DNA of 64,000 nucleotides from Spirosoma linguale DSM 74 (GCA_000024525.1 CP001769.1:7163001-7227000), one strand, 5' to 3'; counted from the stretch's first letter, positions 41,697 through 51,177 are shown. Notes: a model not told the origin generated them from the sequence alone. Program-made: numbers and translations.

Positions 41697-43175
41697 ATGC
41701 TTACTTTATTTCTGATTCTTTTTCCGGCCGTAGCGGCTACCCTGATTTTCTTTTTTGGGGGCGAACGAGCGAAGCAGGCCGCTTTACTAGCCGCACTGGC
41801 TGAGTTGGCCTGCGCTGGTTATGCGTTTTTCAGCTTTAAACCCGATGCCAGCTCGCAGTTTGCCTTCGATTATCCGTGGATTGGCTCGCTGGGTATCCGG
41901 TTGAGCGCCGGAATCGACGGCATTAGTGTCTTGCTGGTTTTACTGACGGGATTACTGGTTCCCTTTATTGTGCTTTCGACGTTCAACCGGACGTACAAAC
42001 AACCTACCACCTTTTACGCGCTGATGCTGTTTATGCAGGCTGCGCTGATGGGTGTGTTCACGGCCCGCGATGGATTCCTGTTTTATCTCTTCTTTGAGGC
42101 AGCCCTGATTCCGATTTACTTTCTGGCCGCTATGTGGGGTGGCGAAAACCGGATTCCGGTTACATTCAAGTTTTTCGTATACACCATATTCGGTAGCCTG
42201 TTCATGCTGATCGCGCTGGTGTACCTCTATTACCAGACACCCCCAACGGCGGTAGCTGCCCACTCATCGGCCATTGCCGATTTTTACAAGCTGAACTTGA
42301 CCCCACAAGCCGAAAACTGGCTTTTCTGGGCGTTCTTCATTGCCTTCGCCATTAAAATGCCGGTGTTCCCATTTCATACCTGGCAACCCGATACCTACGT
42401 TGAGTCACCGACACCGGCCACCATGCTCTTAGCGGGGATTATGCTGAAAATGGGCGTTTATGGGTTGATTCGTTTCATTCTGCCCATCGTTCCGCTGGGT
42501 GTTGAGACCTGGGGTAAAACGGCCATTATCTTATCCGTTATTGGTATTGTTTACGGTGCGATCATTGCCATTCGGCAGCGCGATATGAAGCGTCTAATTG
42601 CTTACTCATCGTTTTCGCACGTTGGGTTGATGGCGGCTGGTGTTTTCTCGCAAACCGAAACCGGAATGCAGGGAGCACTGATCCAAATGCTGGCGCACGG
42701 AATTAACGTAGTGGGTATGTTCTTCGTAGCCGACGTTATTTTCTCCCGAACCAGCACCCGGCAACTCGATCAGCTGGGAGGGATTACGCAGTCGACGCCC
42801 AAACTCACGGTCTATTTCATGATTATGCTGCTTGGTAGCGTTGCCTTACCACTCACCAACGGTTTTGTGGGTGAGTTTCTGCTCCTGCACGGTGTTTATA
42901 CCTTCAACCATTACCTGGGTCTGGCGGCTGGCTTCACCATTATCTTTGGTGCAGTTTACATGCTTCGTATGTTTCAGAAAAGCATGTTTGGCCCAACGAC
43001 TTCCCGTACCGAATCCTTTACTGACCTGACCACCTCCGAAAGTTGGGTATTTATTCCGCTGGTCGTGATGGTGTTCTGGATTGGTATATACCCACATACA
43101 TTCCTCAAAGTAACCGAACCCGCCGTCGCAAATCTGATGAAGTACATCGGTACAACGGCTGTGTCAATGAAATAA
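41697..43175 (+). CDS. nuoM: NADH-quinone oxidoreductase subunit M
   Basis: The 492-residue antiporter-like subunit carries FLFYLFFEAALIPIYFLAAM (with the key Glu), FAIKMPVFPFHTWQPDTYVE, SPTPATMLLAGIMLKMGVYG and RDMKRLIAYSSFSHVGLM, all NuoM signatures. It follows nuoL with a short AT-rich gap and precedes nuoN by 80 bases. The overall length is usual. Confidence 0.97.
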   Translation: MLTLFLILFPAVAATLIFFFGGERAKQAALLAALAELACAGYAFFSFKPDASSQFAFDYPWIGSLGIRLSAGIDGISVLLVLLTGLLVPFIVLSTFNRTYKQPTTFYALMLFMQAALMGVFTARDGFLFYLFFEAALIPIYFLAAMWGGENRIPVTFKFFVYTIFGSLFMLIALVYLYYQTPPTAVAAHSSAIADFYKLNLTPQAENWLFWAFFIAFAIKMPVFPFHTWQPDTYVESPTPATMLLAGIMLKMGVYGLIRFILPIVPLGVETWGKTAIILSVIGIVYGAIIAIRQRDMKRLIAYSSFSHVGLMAAGVFSQTETGMQGALIQMLAHGINVVGMFFVADVIFSRTSTRQLDQLGGITQSTPKLTVYFMIMLLGSVALPLTNGFVGEFLLLHGVYTFNHYLGLAAGFTIIFGAVYMLRMFQKSMFGPTTSRTESFTDLTTSESWVFIPLVVMVFWIGIYPHTFLKVTEPAVANLMKYIGTTAVSMK

Positions 43176-43180
43176 AAAAG

Positions 43181-43251
43181 TTTACGGTGCCTGGTTCCGG
43201 TCGTTGCTACGACGGACTATGAACCACAAATCGTAACTAATAAACCGTAAA
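43181..43251. repeat. weak inverted repeat between nuoM and nuoN
   Basis: TTTACGGT (43181-43188) pairs with ACCGTAAA (43244-43251); inside, GTCGT-tgct-ACGAC forms a small stem. This is shorter and less regular than the other gap repeats and may be a degenerate copy. Confidence 0.35.
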
Positions 43252-43255
43252 ATTT

Positions 43256-44659
43256 ATGCTTCCCATCGTTCTCTTATCGGTTTTTGGCATAGTGCTGTTG
43301 TTTCTTGGCTTCATGAAGTCAAAGACGATTCTGCTGCCTGCAACCCTGTTGTTTCTGCTAATCACGCTGGCGGTTAATTTTCTTGACTGGAATAAAACGT
43401 ACCTGTATTTCAACGACATGCTTCGGGTCAATAACCTGGCCATGGTGTTTATTGCCATCGTATTAGGATCTGCTTTTCTGGTAGTGGCCCTGTCAGGTAG
43501 TTTTATTGAGAACGATGAAGCTCAACCCGCCGAATATTACGGCATTATCCTGTTCTCGCTGGTTGGTGCGGTAATGATGATTGCTTTCGAAAACCTGATC
43601 ATGCTGTTTGTAGGTGTTGAAATCCTGTCCGTAGCCATGTATGTGCTCACGGGTAGCGACAAGCGAAACCTGCGTTCCAATGAAGCGGCCCTCAAATACT
43701 TTCTGATGGGTGCTTTTACCACCGGTATCATGCTGTTTGGTATGGCGCTCCTGTATGGTGCTACCGGTTCCTTTACGCTGGCAGGCATCGGCGGATACGC
43801 AGCCAGTCAGCAGGGGCTTTCGTTATTGCTGTACGTTGGCTTGCTCATGCTGCTCATCGGTTTACTGTTCAAAGTATCAGCCGCGCCTTTCCATTTCTGG
43901 ACACCCGACGTGTATGATGGAGCGCCCACAATTTTTACGGCCTTTATGTCTACCGTTGTTAAAACCGCTGGTTTTGCGGCTTTATTTCGGTTGCTGTCCG
44001 TTTCGTTTGTTGGTGTATACAATTTCTGGTGGACAATTCTGGCCATTATCACCGCTGTCACGCTCATTATTGGGAACCTGACTGCGGCTTATCAGAATAG
44101 CTTCAAGCGCATGATGGCTTATTCCAGCATTTCACATGCCGGATATCTGCTCATCGGCCTGGCGGCACTTGGTGCGCAGACGAAGCAGGCTATTGTTTTC
44201 TACTCGCTTGCTTACTCCGTGGCAACTATCTCGGCTTTTGGCGTTTTGCTGCTGGTAGCTCAACAAAAAAATACACAAACCATCTCCAAGGAGGGTGTTT
44301 CGACCGAAAATTTCGATGCGTTCAACGGTCTGGCCCGGCAGAATCCGCTGTTAGGTTTCGCCATGACGGTGTCAATGCTGTCGCTGGCTGGTATTCCGCT
44401 GACGGCTGGTTTCTGGGGTAAATTCTATATGTTCTCGACAGCCGTTGAGCGTGGCCAAATCTGGTTGCTGGTTGTTGCCGTGCTCATGTCGGCGGTTGGT
44501 ATCTATTACTACTTCCGGGTTATCATTGCCATGTACTTCCGCGATGGTGCTGCTGAGCCTATTCGTGTAGCTCCTTTCTATAAATATGTACTGCTGGCGG
44601 CTACTATTTTAACGCTGGGTCTGGGTGTTGCGCCCGGTCTGTTGCAGGGCCTATTCTAA
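43256..44659 (+). CDS. nuoN: NADH-quinone oxidoreductase subunit N
   Basis: The 467-residue antiporter-like subunit carries MIAFENLIMLFVGVEILSVA (key Glu), YFLMGAFTTGIMLFGMALLY, KVSAAPFHFWTPDVYDGAPT and SFKRMMAYSSISHAGYLLIG. It closes the nuoKLMN run. The start at 43256 gives MLPIVLLSVFGIVLLFLG, a first membrane helix. The downstream gap to the GtrA gene (107 bases) shows no clear terminator. Confidence 0.97.
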   Translation: MLPIVLLSVFGIVLLFLGFMKSKTILLPATLLFLLITLAVNFLDWNKTYLYFNDMLRVNNLAMVFIAIVLGSAFLVVALSGSFIENDEAQPAEYYGIILFSLVGAVMMIAFENLIMLFVGVEILSVAMYVLTGSDKRNLRSNEAALKYFLMGAFTTGIMLFGMALLYGATGSFTLAGIGGYAASQQGLSLLLYVGLLMLLIGLLFKVSAAPFHFWTPDVYDGAPTIFTAFMSTVVKTAGFAALFRLLSVSFVGVYNFWWTILAIITAVTLIIGNLTAAYQNSFKRMMAYSSISHAGYLLIGLAALGAQTKQAIVFYSLAYSVATISAFGVLLLVAQQKNTQTISKEGVSTENFDAFNGLARQNPLLGFAMTVSMLSLAGIPLTAGFWGKFYMFSTAVERGQIWLLVVAVLMSAVGIYYYFRVIIAMYFRDGAAEPIRVAPFYKYVLLAATILTLGLGVAPGLLQGLF

Positions 44660-44766
44660 GGTGGCAAACCGCTCCGCAAGGGCCATATAGTAACGATGAA
44701 CGTGGAGTAGAATTTAAGTTTGTAATTTTAGAGCAGCGACAGAAATTATTAACAAGTTAAAACCGA

Positions 44767-45264
44767 TTGCTTTTGTCAAGTAAAGTAGCCCAAGCGAGCC
44801 GGATTGACCAGCCGAAAGCCAAAAATTACAAGATGTTACTCTCGTTTTTTTTGACGGCTCTATTTGGTGCATCGGTTAACTTTTTCAGCCAGATATTATA
44901 CCGCAAGTCGTTCGACTATTCAGCCAGCGTATTTCTTGGTTACCTAACAGCCACGGTGGTTAGTTTTGTACCAACCAAGCTATTTGCCTTCTCCGCCAAG
45001 CAAACAGGGAACACAGGTCGGGAAATGATTAAGTTTGGTATTATTGCCTTAGTTGCCTGGGTTGTTCAGGTAGGTATGGCAGTTGCCACACTGGAGTGGA
45101 TTGCCAACCCGATCTTCCCCGAAAAGAGCATGTTCTGGCGTGAGAAGGGCTCCCATGTTGTCGGGATGGGATTCAGTTTTCTAGCCAATTACTTCGGACA
45201 TAAACTACTCACCTTCCGAAGTACCGGGATGTATAATAAAATACTTTCTCGCTCGTCTAAGTAG
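44767..45264 (+). CDS. GtrA-like four-helix membrane protein
   Basis: The 165-residue protein has four membrane helices (MLLSFFLTALFGASVNFFSQ; FLGYLTATVVSFVPTKLFAF; IKFGIIALVAWVVQVGMAV; GMGFSFLANYFGHKLLTF) and FLANYFGHKLLTF matches the C-terminal helix of the GtrA family, which flips or carries undecaprenyl-linked sugars. The frame opens with TTG codons at 44767 and 44773; the first ATG is at 44833 (143 residues). The extra 22 residues look coding, so the start is uncertain. Confidence 0.7.
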   Translation: MLLSSKVAQASRIDQPKAKNYKMLLSFFLTALFGASVNFFSQILYRKSFDYSASVFLGYLTATVVSFVPTKLFAFSAKQTGNTGREMIKFGIIALVAWVVQVGMAVATLEWIANPIFPEKSMFWREKGSHVVGMGFSFLANYFGHKLLTFRSTGMYNKILSRSSK

Positions 45265-45368
45265 TAAAAAATCAGTTTTAAAAACGAAGGGTACCTTTAA
45301 TAAGTCAATTCTAAATAGTACTATTTCTATAGAGATCCTTATTTTATGTGATTTAATTGGCCTTGCTA

Positions 45369-45397
45369 TTGCATTAGTCTGGAAAAAACTATATTTG
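45369..45397 (+). promoter_or_regulatory. promoter of the small lipoprotein gene
   Basis: TTG at 45369-45371, an 18-base spacer, and TATATTTG at 45390-45397 match the TTG / TAnnTTTG consensus well. The ATG lies 33 bases downstream. Confidence 0.6.
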
Positions 45398-45429
45398 TGC
45401 TCGAAAACCTAAAACAATCACTGAAAGTA

Positions 45430-45621
45430 ATGAAAAAAGTATTCGCCTTGTTGTTCGTTGGCAGCATGCTGACATTCGCAGCTTGCCAGAGCAAACCAAA
45501 AACTGAAGAGACGACAACCGATTCGACCGCTGCTATGTCTACCGACACAACGACGATGACGGATTCAGCTTCGACTATGTCGACTGATTCGGCTGCTGCT
45601 CCTGCAGACAGCGCGAAGTAA
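45430..45621 (+). CDS. small Thr/Ser/Asp-rich lipoprotein
   Basis: The 63-residue protein has a lipoprotein signal, MKKVFALLFVGSMLTFAAC, with the lipobox FAAC at about residue 19. The mature tail is almost entirely Thr, Ser, Asp and Ala, with repeats such as MSTDTTTMTDSAS. Such disordered acidic tails are common in Bacteroidota lipoproteins of unknown function. It has its own promoter and a strong terminator, so it is a single-gene unit. The earlier in-frame GTG at 45397 lies on the promoter box. Confidence 0.75.
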   Translation: MKKVFALLFVGSMLTFAACQSKPKTEETTTDSTAAMSTDTTTMTDSASTMSTDSAAAPADSAK

Positions 45622-45646
45622 TTCGTTCTTCTCCTTTACGATTTAC

Positions 45647-45676
45647 AAAAAAGCCTTATTTTTATAAGGCTTTTTT
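45647..45676 (+). terminator. strong rho-independent terminator of the small lipoprotein gene
   Basis: AAAAAAGCCTTAT (45647-45659) pairs with ATAAGGCTTTTTT (45664-45676) around a TTTT loop; a T-tract is part of the stem. It ends 12 bases before the SprT-like gene. Confidence 0.9.
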
Positions 45677-45688
45677 GTTTTATATACC

Positions 45689-46303
45689 TTGACGGATCAC
45701 TTTACTACGTATTTCCCGCCCACAGCTGCCACTTATTGCTATCAGTTGTGGGAAGAGTATAAATTTATTTTTCGGGTGGTCAGACCCCGGCAAACACGCC
45801 TGGGAGACTTTCGGGTACTTCCGCATAATCAGACTCAAATTACAGTCAATGCCAACCTGAACCCGTATGCGTTTCTGATTACCTATGTTCACGAAGTGGC
45901 CCATGCTGCGGTGAACAGCCAATACAAACGGCGTGTTCAGCCACACGGTAAAGCCTGGCAAATGGCCTTCCAACGGCTGATGGAGCCAATCATGACAGAT
46001 ATCGTCTTCCCAGAAGCAATTCTCTTACCGCTCCGGCAGTATATGGCAAAGCCAGCTGCTACCACATATGCCAACCCGGCTTTAATGAGCGCCTTGCGTC
46101 AACAGGATAACATAGAGGTAAGTACGTCGGGTGGGCATAAGGTGCTCCTTAGTCATGTACCCGAAGGCCAGCTGTTTGAGTTCGCTAAAAAGACTTACCA
46201 ACGGGGTACGCTTCGGAGAACTCGCGTCGTTTGTAAAGAGATGTCGTCGGGTAGGTCGTATGCTATACTGGCTCATGCATGGGTGGAAATAAAAGAACAA
46301 TGA
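45689..46303 (+). CDS. SprT-like zinc metalloprotease-fold protein
   Basis: The 204-residue protein has HEVAH at residues 68-72 and a further His86 in QPHGKAWQMAF, the zinc site of the SprT/Wss1-type fold, seen also in Spartan DNA-protein crosslink proteases. The C-terminal zinc-ribbon Cys pairs of classical SprT are not evident (only Cys near RRTRVVCKEM). No ATG is available: TTG at 45689 is the apparent start, right after the terminator. Its stop overlaps the porU ATG (ATGA), so the two genes are coupled. Confidence 0.75.
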   Translation: MTDHFTTYFPPTAATYCYQLWEEYKFIFRVVRPRQTRLGDFRVLPHNQTQITVNANLNPYAFLITYVHEVAHAAVNSQYKRRVQPHGKAWQMAFQRLMEPIMTDIVFPEAILLPLRQYMAKPAATTYANPALMSALRQQDNIEVSTSGGHKVLLSHVPEGQLFEFAKKTYQRGTLRRTRVVCKEMSSGRSYAILAHAWVEIKEQ

Positions 46304-49300
46304 AACAGGCGGAATGTATCAGCAGACTTGCAGGATGGTCAAAGCAACGTGCTTGGGCAAAACTGATCGTAATCTTCTGTTTCCATTGGTTCGTGTTCAA
46401 TAGTCAGTCACCTGCGCTGGCGCAATCTGTTTTGAAAACGGGTGTGTGGGTGAAAATAGGTGTAACTCAGTCGGGGGTATATCGACTCAGTCAGGGACAA
46501 CTGGCGCAGCTCAATCCTGCCTTTAGTACTGCCGATCCCCGCCGTTTGCGGCTATATGGAAATGGTGGCGCCATGTTGCCCCAGAGCAATGCCAGTCCGC
46601 GCCCCGCCGATTTAACCGAAAATGCCATTCAGGTACAGGGTGAAGCGGATGGACGATTTGATGCGTCTGACGTGCTCCTGTTTTTTGGGCAAAGTCCGCA
46701 CGTTGTTCGATATGATTCAACGAACCGCCGGTTTACGCATCAGCTCAATGCCTATTCTGATACAACCTTCTATTTCCTGACCATCGGTGATGCGCCTGGT
46801 CTGCGCATGACGGAGCGGCCGTCGGGTAGCCTGTCGGCTACGCCCACTGTTACGACGTTTGACGATTACCAGTTTTACGAACAGGACTTATTGAAAGTAC
46901 CCGCTGTGCGGTCGGGCCGAGAGTGGCTGGCCGACTACCTCACCATCGATACTACAAAGACAGTGTCGTTCGACGTTACCGGGCTTGTTGCCAATACCTC
47001 GATTCGGCTGGCCGCTTCTGCCGTGGCCGGAGCACCATTGTCAACGCAGTTCAGACTCCAGCTTAATGATCAGTTAGTTGGAACGATGCCCATGTCCACA
47101 ATTTCGGGTTATGAGTACGACTATCAGGGCGTTGCTAGGACGGATACATTTCTGACGAGGCTGACAGCCGCCGTTAGTTCGATTCGTCTGGCACTGACTT
47201 TTCGGAAAAACGGGCAGTATTCAGCCCAGGGGTATCTTAACTTTCTGGCTCTTCAGACCCGGCGCGAACTTCGGCAGTACGACAAGCCGATGTGGGTTCG
47301 TCGGCTGATGCCGGGGCAATATGCGGTTCGGCAGGCAACAAGCAGCCTGCGTATTTGGGATGTCACAAACCCGCTGACCCCTATCATCCAGGGGTATGTT
47401 TTATCGGCAGCACAGGAAGCTGGCTGGCTGGGAATAAAAGCCAGCGATTACTTTCTTTTCAGCGATGCCCAAATCCTGTCGCCTGCATCGCTGAACACGA
47501 TTGCCAACCAAAATGTACGGGCTCAACTAGTACCCGATCTGCTGATTGTAACCCCGGCGGCCTGGCGTGATCAGGCCGACCGATTGGCTCAGTTCCGACG
47601 CGACCACGACCAACTCTCAGTGCTGGTTGTGACCACTCAGCAGGCTCTTAATGAATTCGGTTCCGGCCAGCCCGACCCAACGGCGATTCGGGATATGGTG
47701 CGGTATTTTTATCAGCAGCAGCCAACTAAACTTCGCTATGTATTGCTTTTCGGCGATGCAACGTTCAATTACCGGAATATTGGTGGCTTGGTAAGCCCGG
47801 CCCAACTGGCTAACATGGTACCCGTTTACGAGAGTCGAGAGTCACTGCACCCGGTATTAAGCTATTCGTCCGACGATTATTTCGGATTCATGGATAGTCA
47901 CGAAGGGGAGTGGCCCGAAAACCAGAATGGCGACTATAGCCTTGATGTTGGTATTGGCCGGATACCGGCAAAATCGGTGGAGGAGGCCCGGACGGTTGTT
48001 GATAAACTCATTCGATACAGTTCCGATCCGTCACTTACGGGTGACTGGCAAACCCGTCTGATGCTGATTGCCGACGACGGCGATTACAATATCCACCAGC
48101 AGGATGCCGATCAAATGGCGCGTAGCGTTGAGAAAACAGCACCTGCCTACCGCCCCCAGCGGGTATTTCTGGATGATTATCCGCAGGAAAATACCAGTAC
48201 TGGGCAGAAAGTGCCCATAGTCAATAAGCTGATCAACCAGGGTATTGCAGATGGACAGCTCATTATCAATTACAGTGGTCACGGGGGTATTCTGGGCCTT
48301 GCCGATGAACAGATTGTGACACTTCAGGACATACTTTCCTGGAAAAACAAACGCTTGCCGCTATTCGTGACAGCCACTTGCCAGTTTGGACGTTATGACG
48401 ACCCAAGTGTTAGCTCCGGTGCTGAGTTAACCCTTTTAAGCCGGACAGGGGGCGCTATCGGGTTGCTGACAACTACCCGGCCCGTGTATGCCAATACAAA
48501 TCTGCTGCTGAATCAGGCATTCTATGATGCTGTTTTTACGCCGATCAATGGTCAGATGCCCCGTTTGGGCGATGTCATGCGGAGTACCAAGAACAACAGT
48601 TTAAGTGGACCTGTCAACAGAAACTTCGCACTACTGGGCGATCCATCCCTGAGATTAGCCTATCCAACGGCCCAGGCTGTACTGACGCAGGTAAACGGTA
48701 AGGCAGTAACTGTTAATCGGGCAGATACCTTAAGGGCCTTACAGACAGTGCAACTGTCGGGCGAAATCCGTCAGCAGGGTCAACGGCTAGCTAATTTTTC
48801 GGGATTGCTGCGGCTGGCTTTATATGACAAAGCTGTTAAACGAACTACACTGGGTTCTGAAGCCGGTAGTCCCAGAATGACGTATCAGGTATTTGCCAAT
48901 CCAATTTTCACCGGGCAGGTACCGGTTCAACAGGGACAGTTTGCCGTTAGATTTACCATGCCCAAAGATATTGACTATACGGTCGGACCAGGGAAACTCT
49001 ATTTATACGCTATACCGGCTGATAGCACACGTAGTGCATTGGGGAACTACGATAATTTACTAATAGGAGGCAGCGTTCTCACGGATAGTGTTGATAATCA
49101 GTCCCCCACTGTAGCGCTCTCGGTGGTTGGCGCAGCAACGGAAGGTGAAAAGGTACGGGTGGCTGGCCCGGACGTAACCTTACGGATTAGACTGGCCGAC
49201 AATAAAGGCATCAACATTACCCGAACGGGTCTGGGGCACGAACTAACTGCCCGGCTTAATGACCAGCCAGCGGTTATTTTAAACGAAAGCTACATTGCAA

Positions 49301-49758
49301 ATGGTGCAGATGGTCGGCAGGGCGACGTTTATTATACCTTTCGTGATGTTACTCCCGGAACGTACACAATTCGAGTCAAAGCCTGGGACATTAACAATAA
49401 TTCAACGGAGGGCACGTTGACCTTATTAGTTTCGGAACGACCAGGGCTGGAAGTACGCTCGCTGCGGGCAAATCCAAATCCTGTTAGTGTCCAGACAACA
49501 TTTGTAGCCGAGTTAAACCGATCAGGTGAGCCGCTGGACTGGACATCGACTGTGTATGATCTGAACGGACGATTACTCAATCAACAGTCAGGGCAATGTA
49601 CTGATTGTGCTGCTGTACTGGACGCTGGCGTCTGGAATGGTACCAGCCACACAGGGCAAACACTACCAAATGGTATGTATTTTGTTCAGTTTCAGGTTCG
49701 TTCGGCCGCTGATGGGTCAGAGGCTAGAAAAACATACCGTATACTATTAACTAAATGA
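46300..49758 (+). CDS. porU: type IX secretion C25-family sortase PorU
   Basis: PorU removes the C-terminal signal of type IX cargo and attaches them at the cell surface. The 1152-residue protein has an N-terminal signal (ending SPALAQ), the gingipain-like C25 domain with catalytic His661 (INYSGHGG) and Cys694 (VTATCQF), GLLTTTRPVYANTN, and NFALLGDPSLRLAYP. A C-terminal Ig-like and sorting-type domain follows (PNGMYFVQF, KTYRILLTK at the end). The start at 46300 gives an ATGA overlap with the SprT-like gene. porV lies downstream. Confidence 0.92.
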   Translation: MKQAECISRLAGWSKQRAWAKLIVIFCFHWFVFNSQSPALAQSVLKTGVWVKIGVTQSGVYRLSQGQLAQLNPAFSTADPRRLRLYGNGGAMLPQSNASPRPADLTENAIQVQGEADGRFDASDVLLFFGQSPHVVRYDSTNRRFTHQLNAYSDTTFYFLTIGDAPGLRMTERPSGSLSATPTVTTFDDYQFYEQDLLKVPAVRSGREWLADYLTIDTTKTVSFDVTGLVANTSIRLAASAVAGAPLSTQFRLQLNDQLVGTMPMSTISGYEYDYQGVARTDTFLTRLTAAVSSIRLALTFRKNGQYSAQGYLNFLALQTRRELRQYDKPMWVRRLMPGQYAVRQATSSLRIWDVTNPLTPIIQGYVLSAAQEAGWLGIKASDYFLFSDAQILSPASLNTIANQNVRAQLVPDLLIVTPAAWRDQADRLAQFRRDHDQLSVLVVTTQQALNEFGSGQPDPTAIRDMVRYFYQQQPTKLRYVLLFGDATFNYRNIGGLVSPAQLANMVPVYESRESLHPVLSYSSDDYFGFMDSHEGEWPENQNGDYSLDVGIGRIPAKSVEEARTVVDKLIRYSSDPSLTGDWQTRLMLIADDGDYNIHQQDADQMARSVEKTAPAYRPQRVFLDDYPQENTSTGQKVPIVNKLINQGIADGQLIINYSGHGGILGLADEQIVTLQDILSWKNKRLPLFVTATCQFGRYDDPSVSSGAELTLLSRTGGAIGLLTTTRPVYANTNLLLNQAFYDAVFTPINGQMPRLGDVMRSTKNNSLSGPVNRNFALLGDPSLRLAYPTAQAVLTQVNGKAVTVNRADTLRALQTVQLSGEIRQQGQRLANFSGLLRLALYDKAVKRTTLGSEAGSPRMTYQVFANPIFTGQVPVQQGQFAVRFTMPKDIDYTVGPGKLYLYAIPADSTRSALGNYDNLLIGGSVLTDSVDNQSPTVALSVVGAATEGEKVRVAGPDVTLRIRLADNKGINITRTGLGHELTARLNDQPAVILNESYIANGADGRQGDVYYTFRDVTPGTYTIRVKAWDINNNSTEGTLTLLVSERPGLEVRSLRANPNPVSVQTTFVAELNRSGEPLDWTSTVYDLNGRLLNQQSGQCTDCAAVLDAGVWNGTSHTGQTLPNGMYFVQFQVRSAADGSEARKTYRILLTK

Positions 49759-49808
49759 TTTCGCTTACTTAAACATCATCTCGCTTTTTCTAATCCAACC
49801 TTTCATTG

Positions 49809-49816
49809 TAATTTTG
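49809..49816 (+). promoter_or_regulatory. -7 box of porV
   Basis: TAATTTTG fits TAnnTTTG and lies 59 bases before the porV ATG, so porV can be transcribed apart from porU. Confidence 0.45.
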
Positions 49817-49875
49817 ACCGCACAGGGCTGCTAGTATACTATCATCAGTTGCTGTCGTTGACCAACTCTCATTAT

Positions 49876-51078
49876 ATGAAGCGCAATTTTTTCCATGTTC
49901 TTCTCGGCGCATGTAGTTTTTTCCCGTTTGTTGTCTCTGCTCAATCTCAAATAACTACGCTTAACGGCGCGCAGGTAAATATCCCCACCTCATCGGTTCC
50001 GTTTTTGAACTTTACACCAGATGCCCGTTCGGGTGCCTTGGGAGAGGCTGGTGTAGCCCTGGGAGAGGCTGATGCAAATGCTATTTTCTGGAACCCCTCA
50101 AAGCTGGTATTTGCCAAGCAGGACAAAGGAGCGTCTATTTCTTATACACCCTGGCTGCGCAACCTGATTGGTGATATGTATTACACTTACCTAAGTGGGT
50201 ATTCAAAAGTGGGTAAAAACTCAGTGGTAGGGGGCTCACTTATGTACTTCGATCTGGGAACGGTTGATTTTACAACGAATCAGGGCACAACTGCCGGGTC
50301 GTTTAACTCCCGTGAATATGCGATAACCGCAACGTTTGCTCAGCGGCTCTCGCAAAACTTTTCGCTTGCTGTTGATCTTAAATACCTTAGCTCGAACCTG
50401 GCAGCGGGCAGTACAAATGCCGGTTTGAAGCCCGGCTCAACGGCTGCGGCAGATATTAGTGCTTATTACCAGAATGAGTTTCGCGATAACGCAACGGGTA
50501 AGGGAATTGGCTGGGCCTTTGGTGGTATGATTTCCAACCTGGGTGGCCGGATCAATTACGGCGGTACCCAGAGTTACTTTATTCCAACCAATCTGCGGTT
50601 AGGCACCCGGTTTACCTTGTTCTCTGACCAGTATAACAAGTTCAATTTTGTGCTGGACGCCAATAAACTCATGGTACCCACGCCCGATATCCAAACGGTG
50701 AACGGCGTGCAGACAAACGTAAATGCGAATAAGAACTATTTCAGTTCAGTATTCGGCTCGTTTGCCGACGCGCCCGGTGGGTTTAGTGAAGAATTGAAAG
50801 AAATAACTATCTCGACGGGTATCGAGTACTGGTATAATGACCAGTTTGCTGCTCGGGTGGGTTATTTCAACGAGTCGAACCAGAAAGGCGGTCGTAAATA
50901 CGTTACAACGGGTATCGGTCTGCGTTTACAGGATCGTTTCGGTGTAGATTTCTCGTACCTCCTGCCCGTAAAACAAGGTAGCCCCCTAGCCGAAACGTTT
51001 CGGATTTCACTGTTATTTAACTTCAACAAAGGCAACCGAATTGGCGATGATGAAGCCCTTTCGGATGATAGAAACTAG
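49876..51078 (+). CDS. porV: type IX secretion outer membrane shuttle protein PorV (LptO)
   Basis: PorV is a FadL-like outer membrane barrel that carries cargo from the translocon to PorU. The 400-residue protein has a signal peptide (MKRNFFHVLLGACSFFPFVVSAQ), then PFLNFTPDARSGALGEAGVA, which is the conserved PorV opening. SPDASAAYWNPA-like EADANAIFWNPSKL and many barrel strands follow. The C-terminal LAETFRISLLFNF matches an outer membrane barrel end. The ATG at 49876 precedes the signal peptide. It forms a porU-porV pair. Confidence 0.93.
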   Translation: MKRNFFHVLLGACSFFPFVVSAQSQITTLNGAQVNIPTSSVPFLNFTPDARSGALGEAGVALGEADANAIFWNPSKLVFAKQDKGASISYTPWLRNLIGDMYYTYLSGYSKVGKNSVVGGSLMYFDLGTVDFTTNQGTTAGSFNSREYAITATFAQRLSQNFSLAVDLKYLSSNLAAGSTNAGLKPGSTAAADISAYYQNEFRDNATGKGIGWAFGGMISNLGGRINYGGTQSYFIPTNLRLGTRFTLFSDQYNKFNFVLDANKLMVPTPDIQTVNGVQTNVNANKNYFSSVFGSFADAPGGFSEELKEITISTGIEYWYNDQFAARVGYFNESNQKGGRKYVTTGIGLRLQDRFGVDFSYLLPVKQGSPLAETFRISLLFNFNKGNRIGDDEALSDDRN

Positions 51079-51089
51079 CTATTATAAAC

Positions 51090-51163
51090 TAAAGAGCGAA
51101 CGAATGAATGAGTGCAGGAGCGATAATCAACGCTCCTGCACTCATTCATTCGTTCGCTCTTTA
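51090..51163. repeat. perfect 33-bp stem-loop between porV and the M16 gene
   Basis: Arms 51090-51122 and 51131-51163 are perfect reverse complements starting TAAAGAGCGAACGAATGAAT, with an 8-base loop. The left arm starts 11 bases after the porV stop, and the right arm ends 14 bases before the M16 ATG. It could terminate porV transcription or hide the downstream start region in a hairpin. Confidence 0.9.
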
Positions 51164-51177
51164 TTGCATTTACACAC

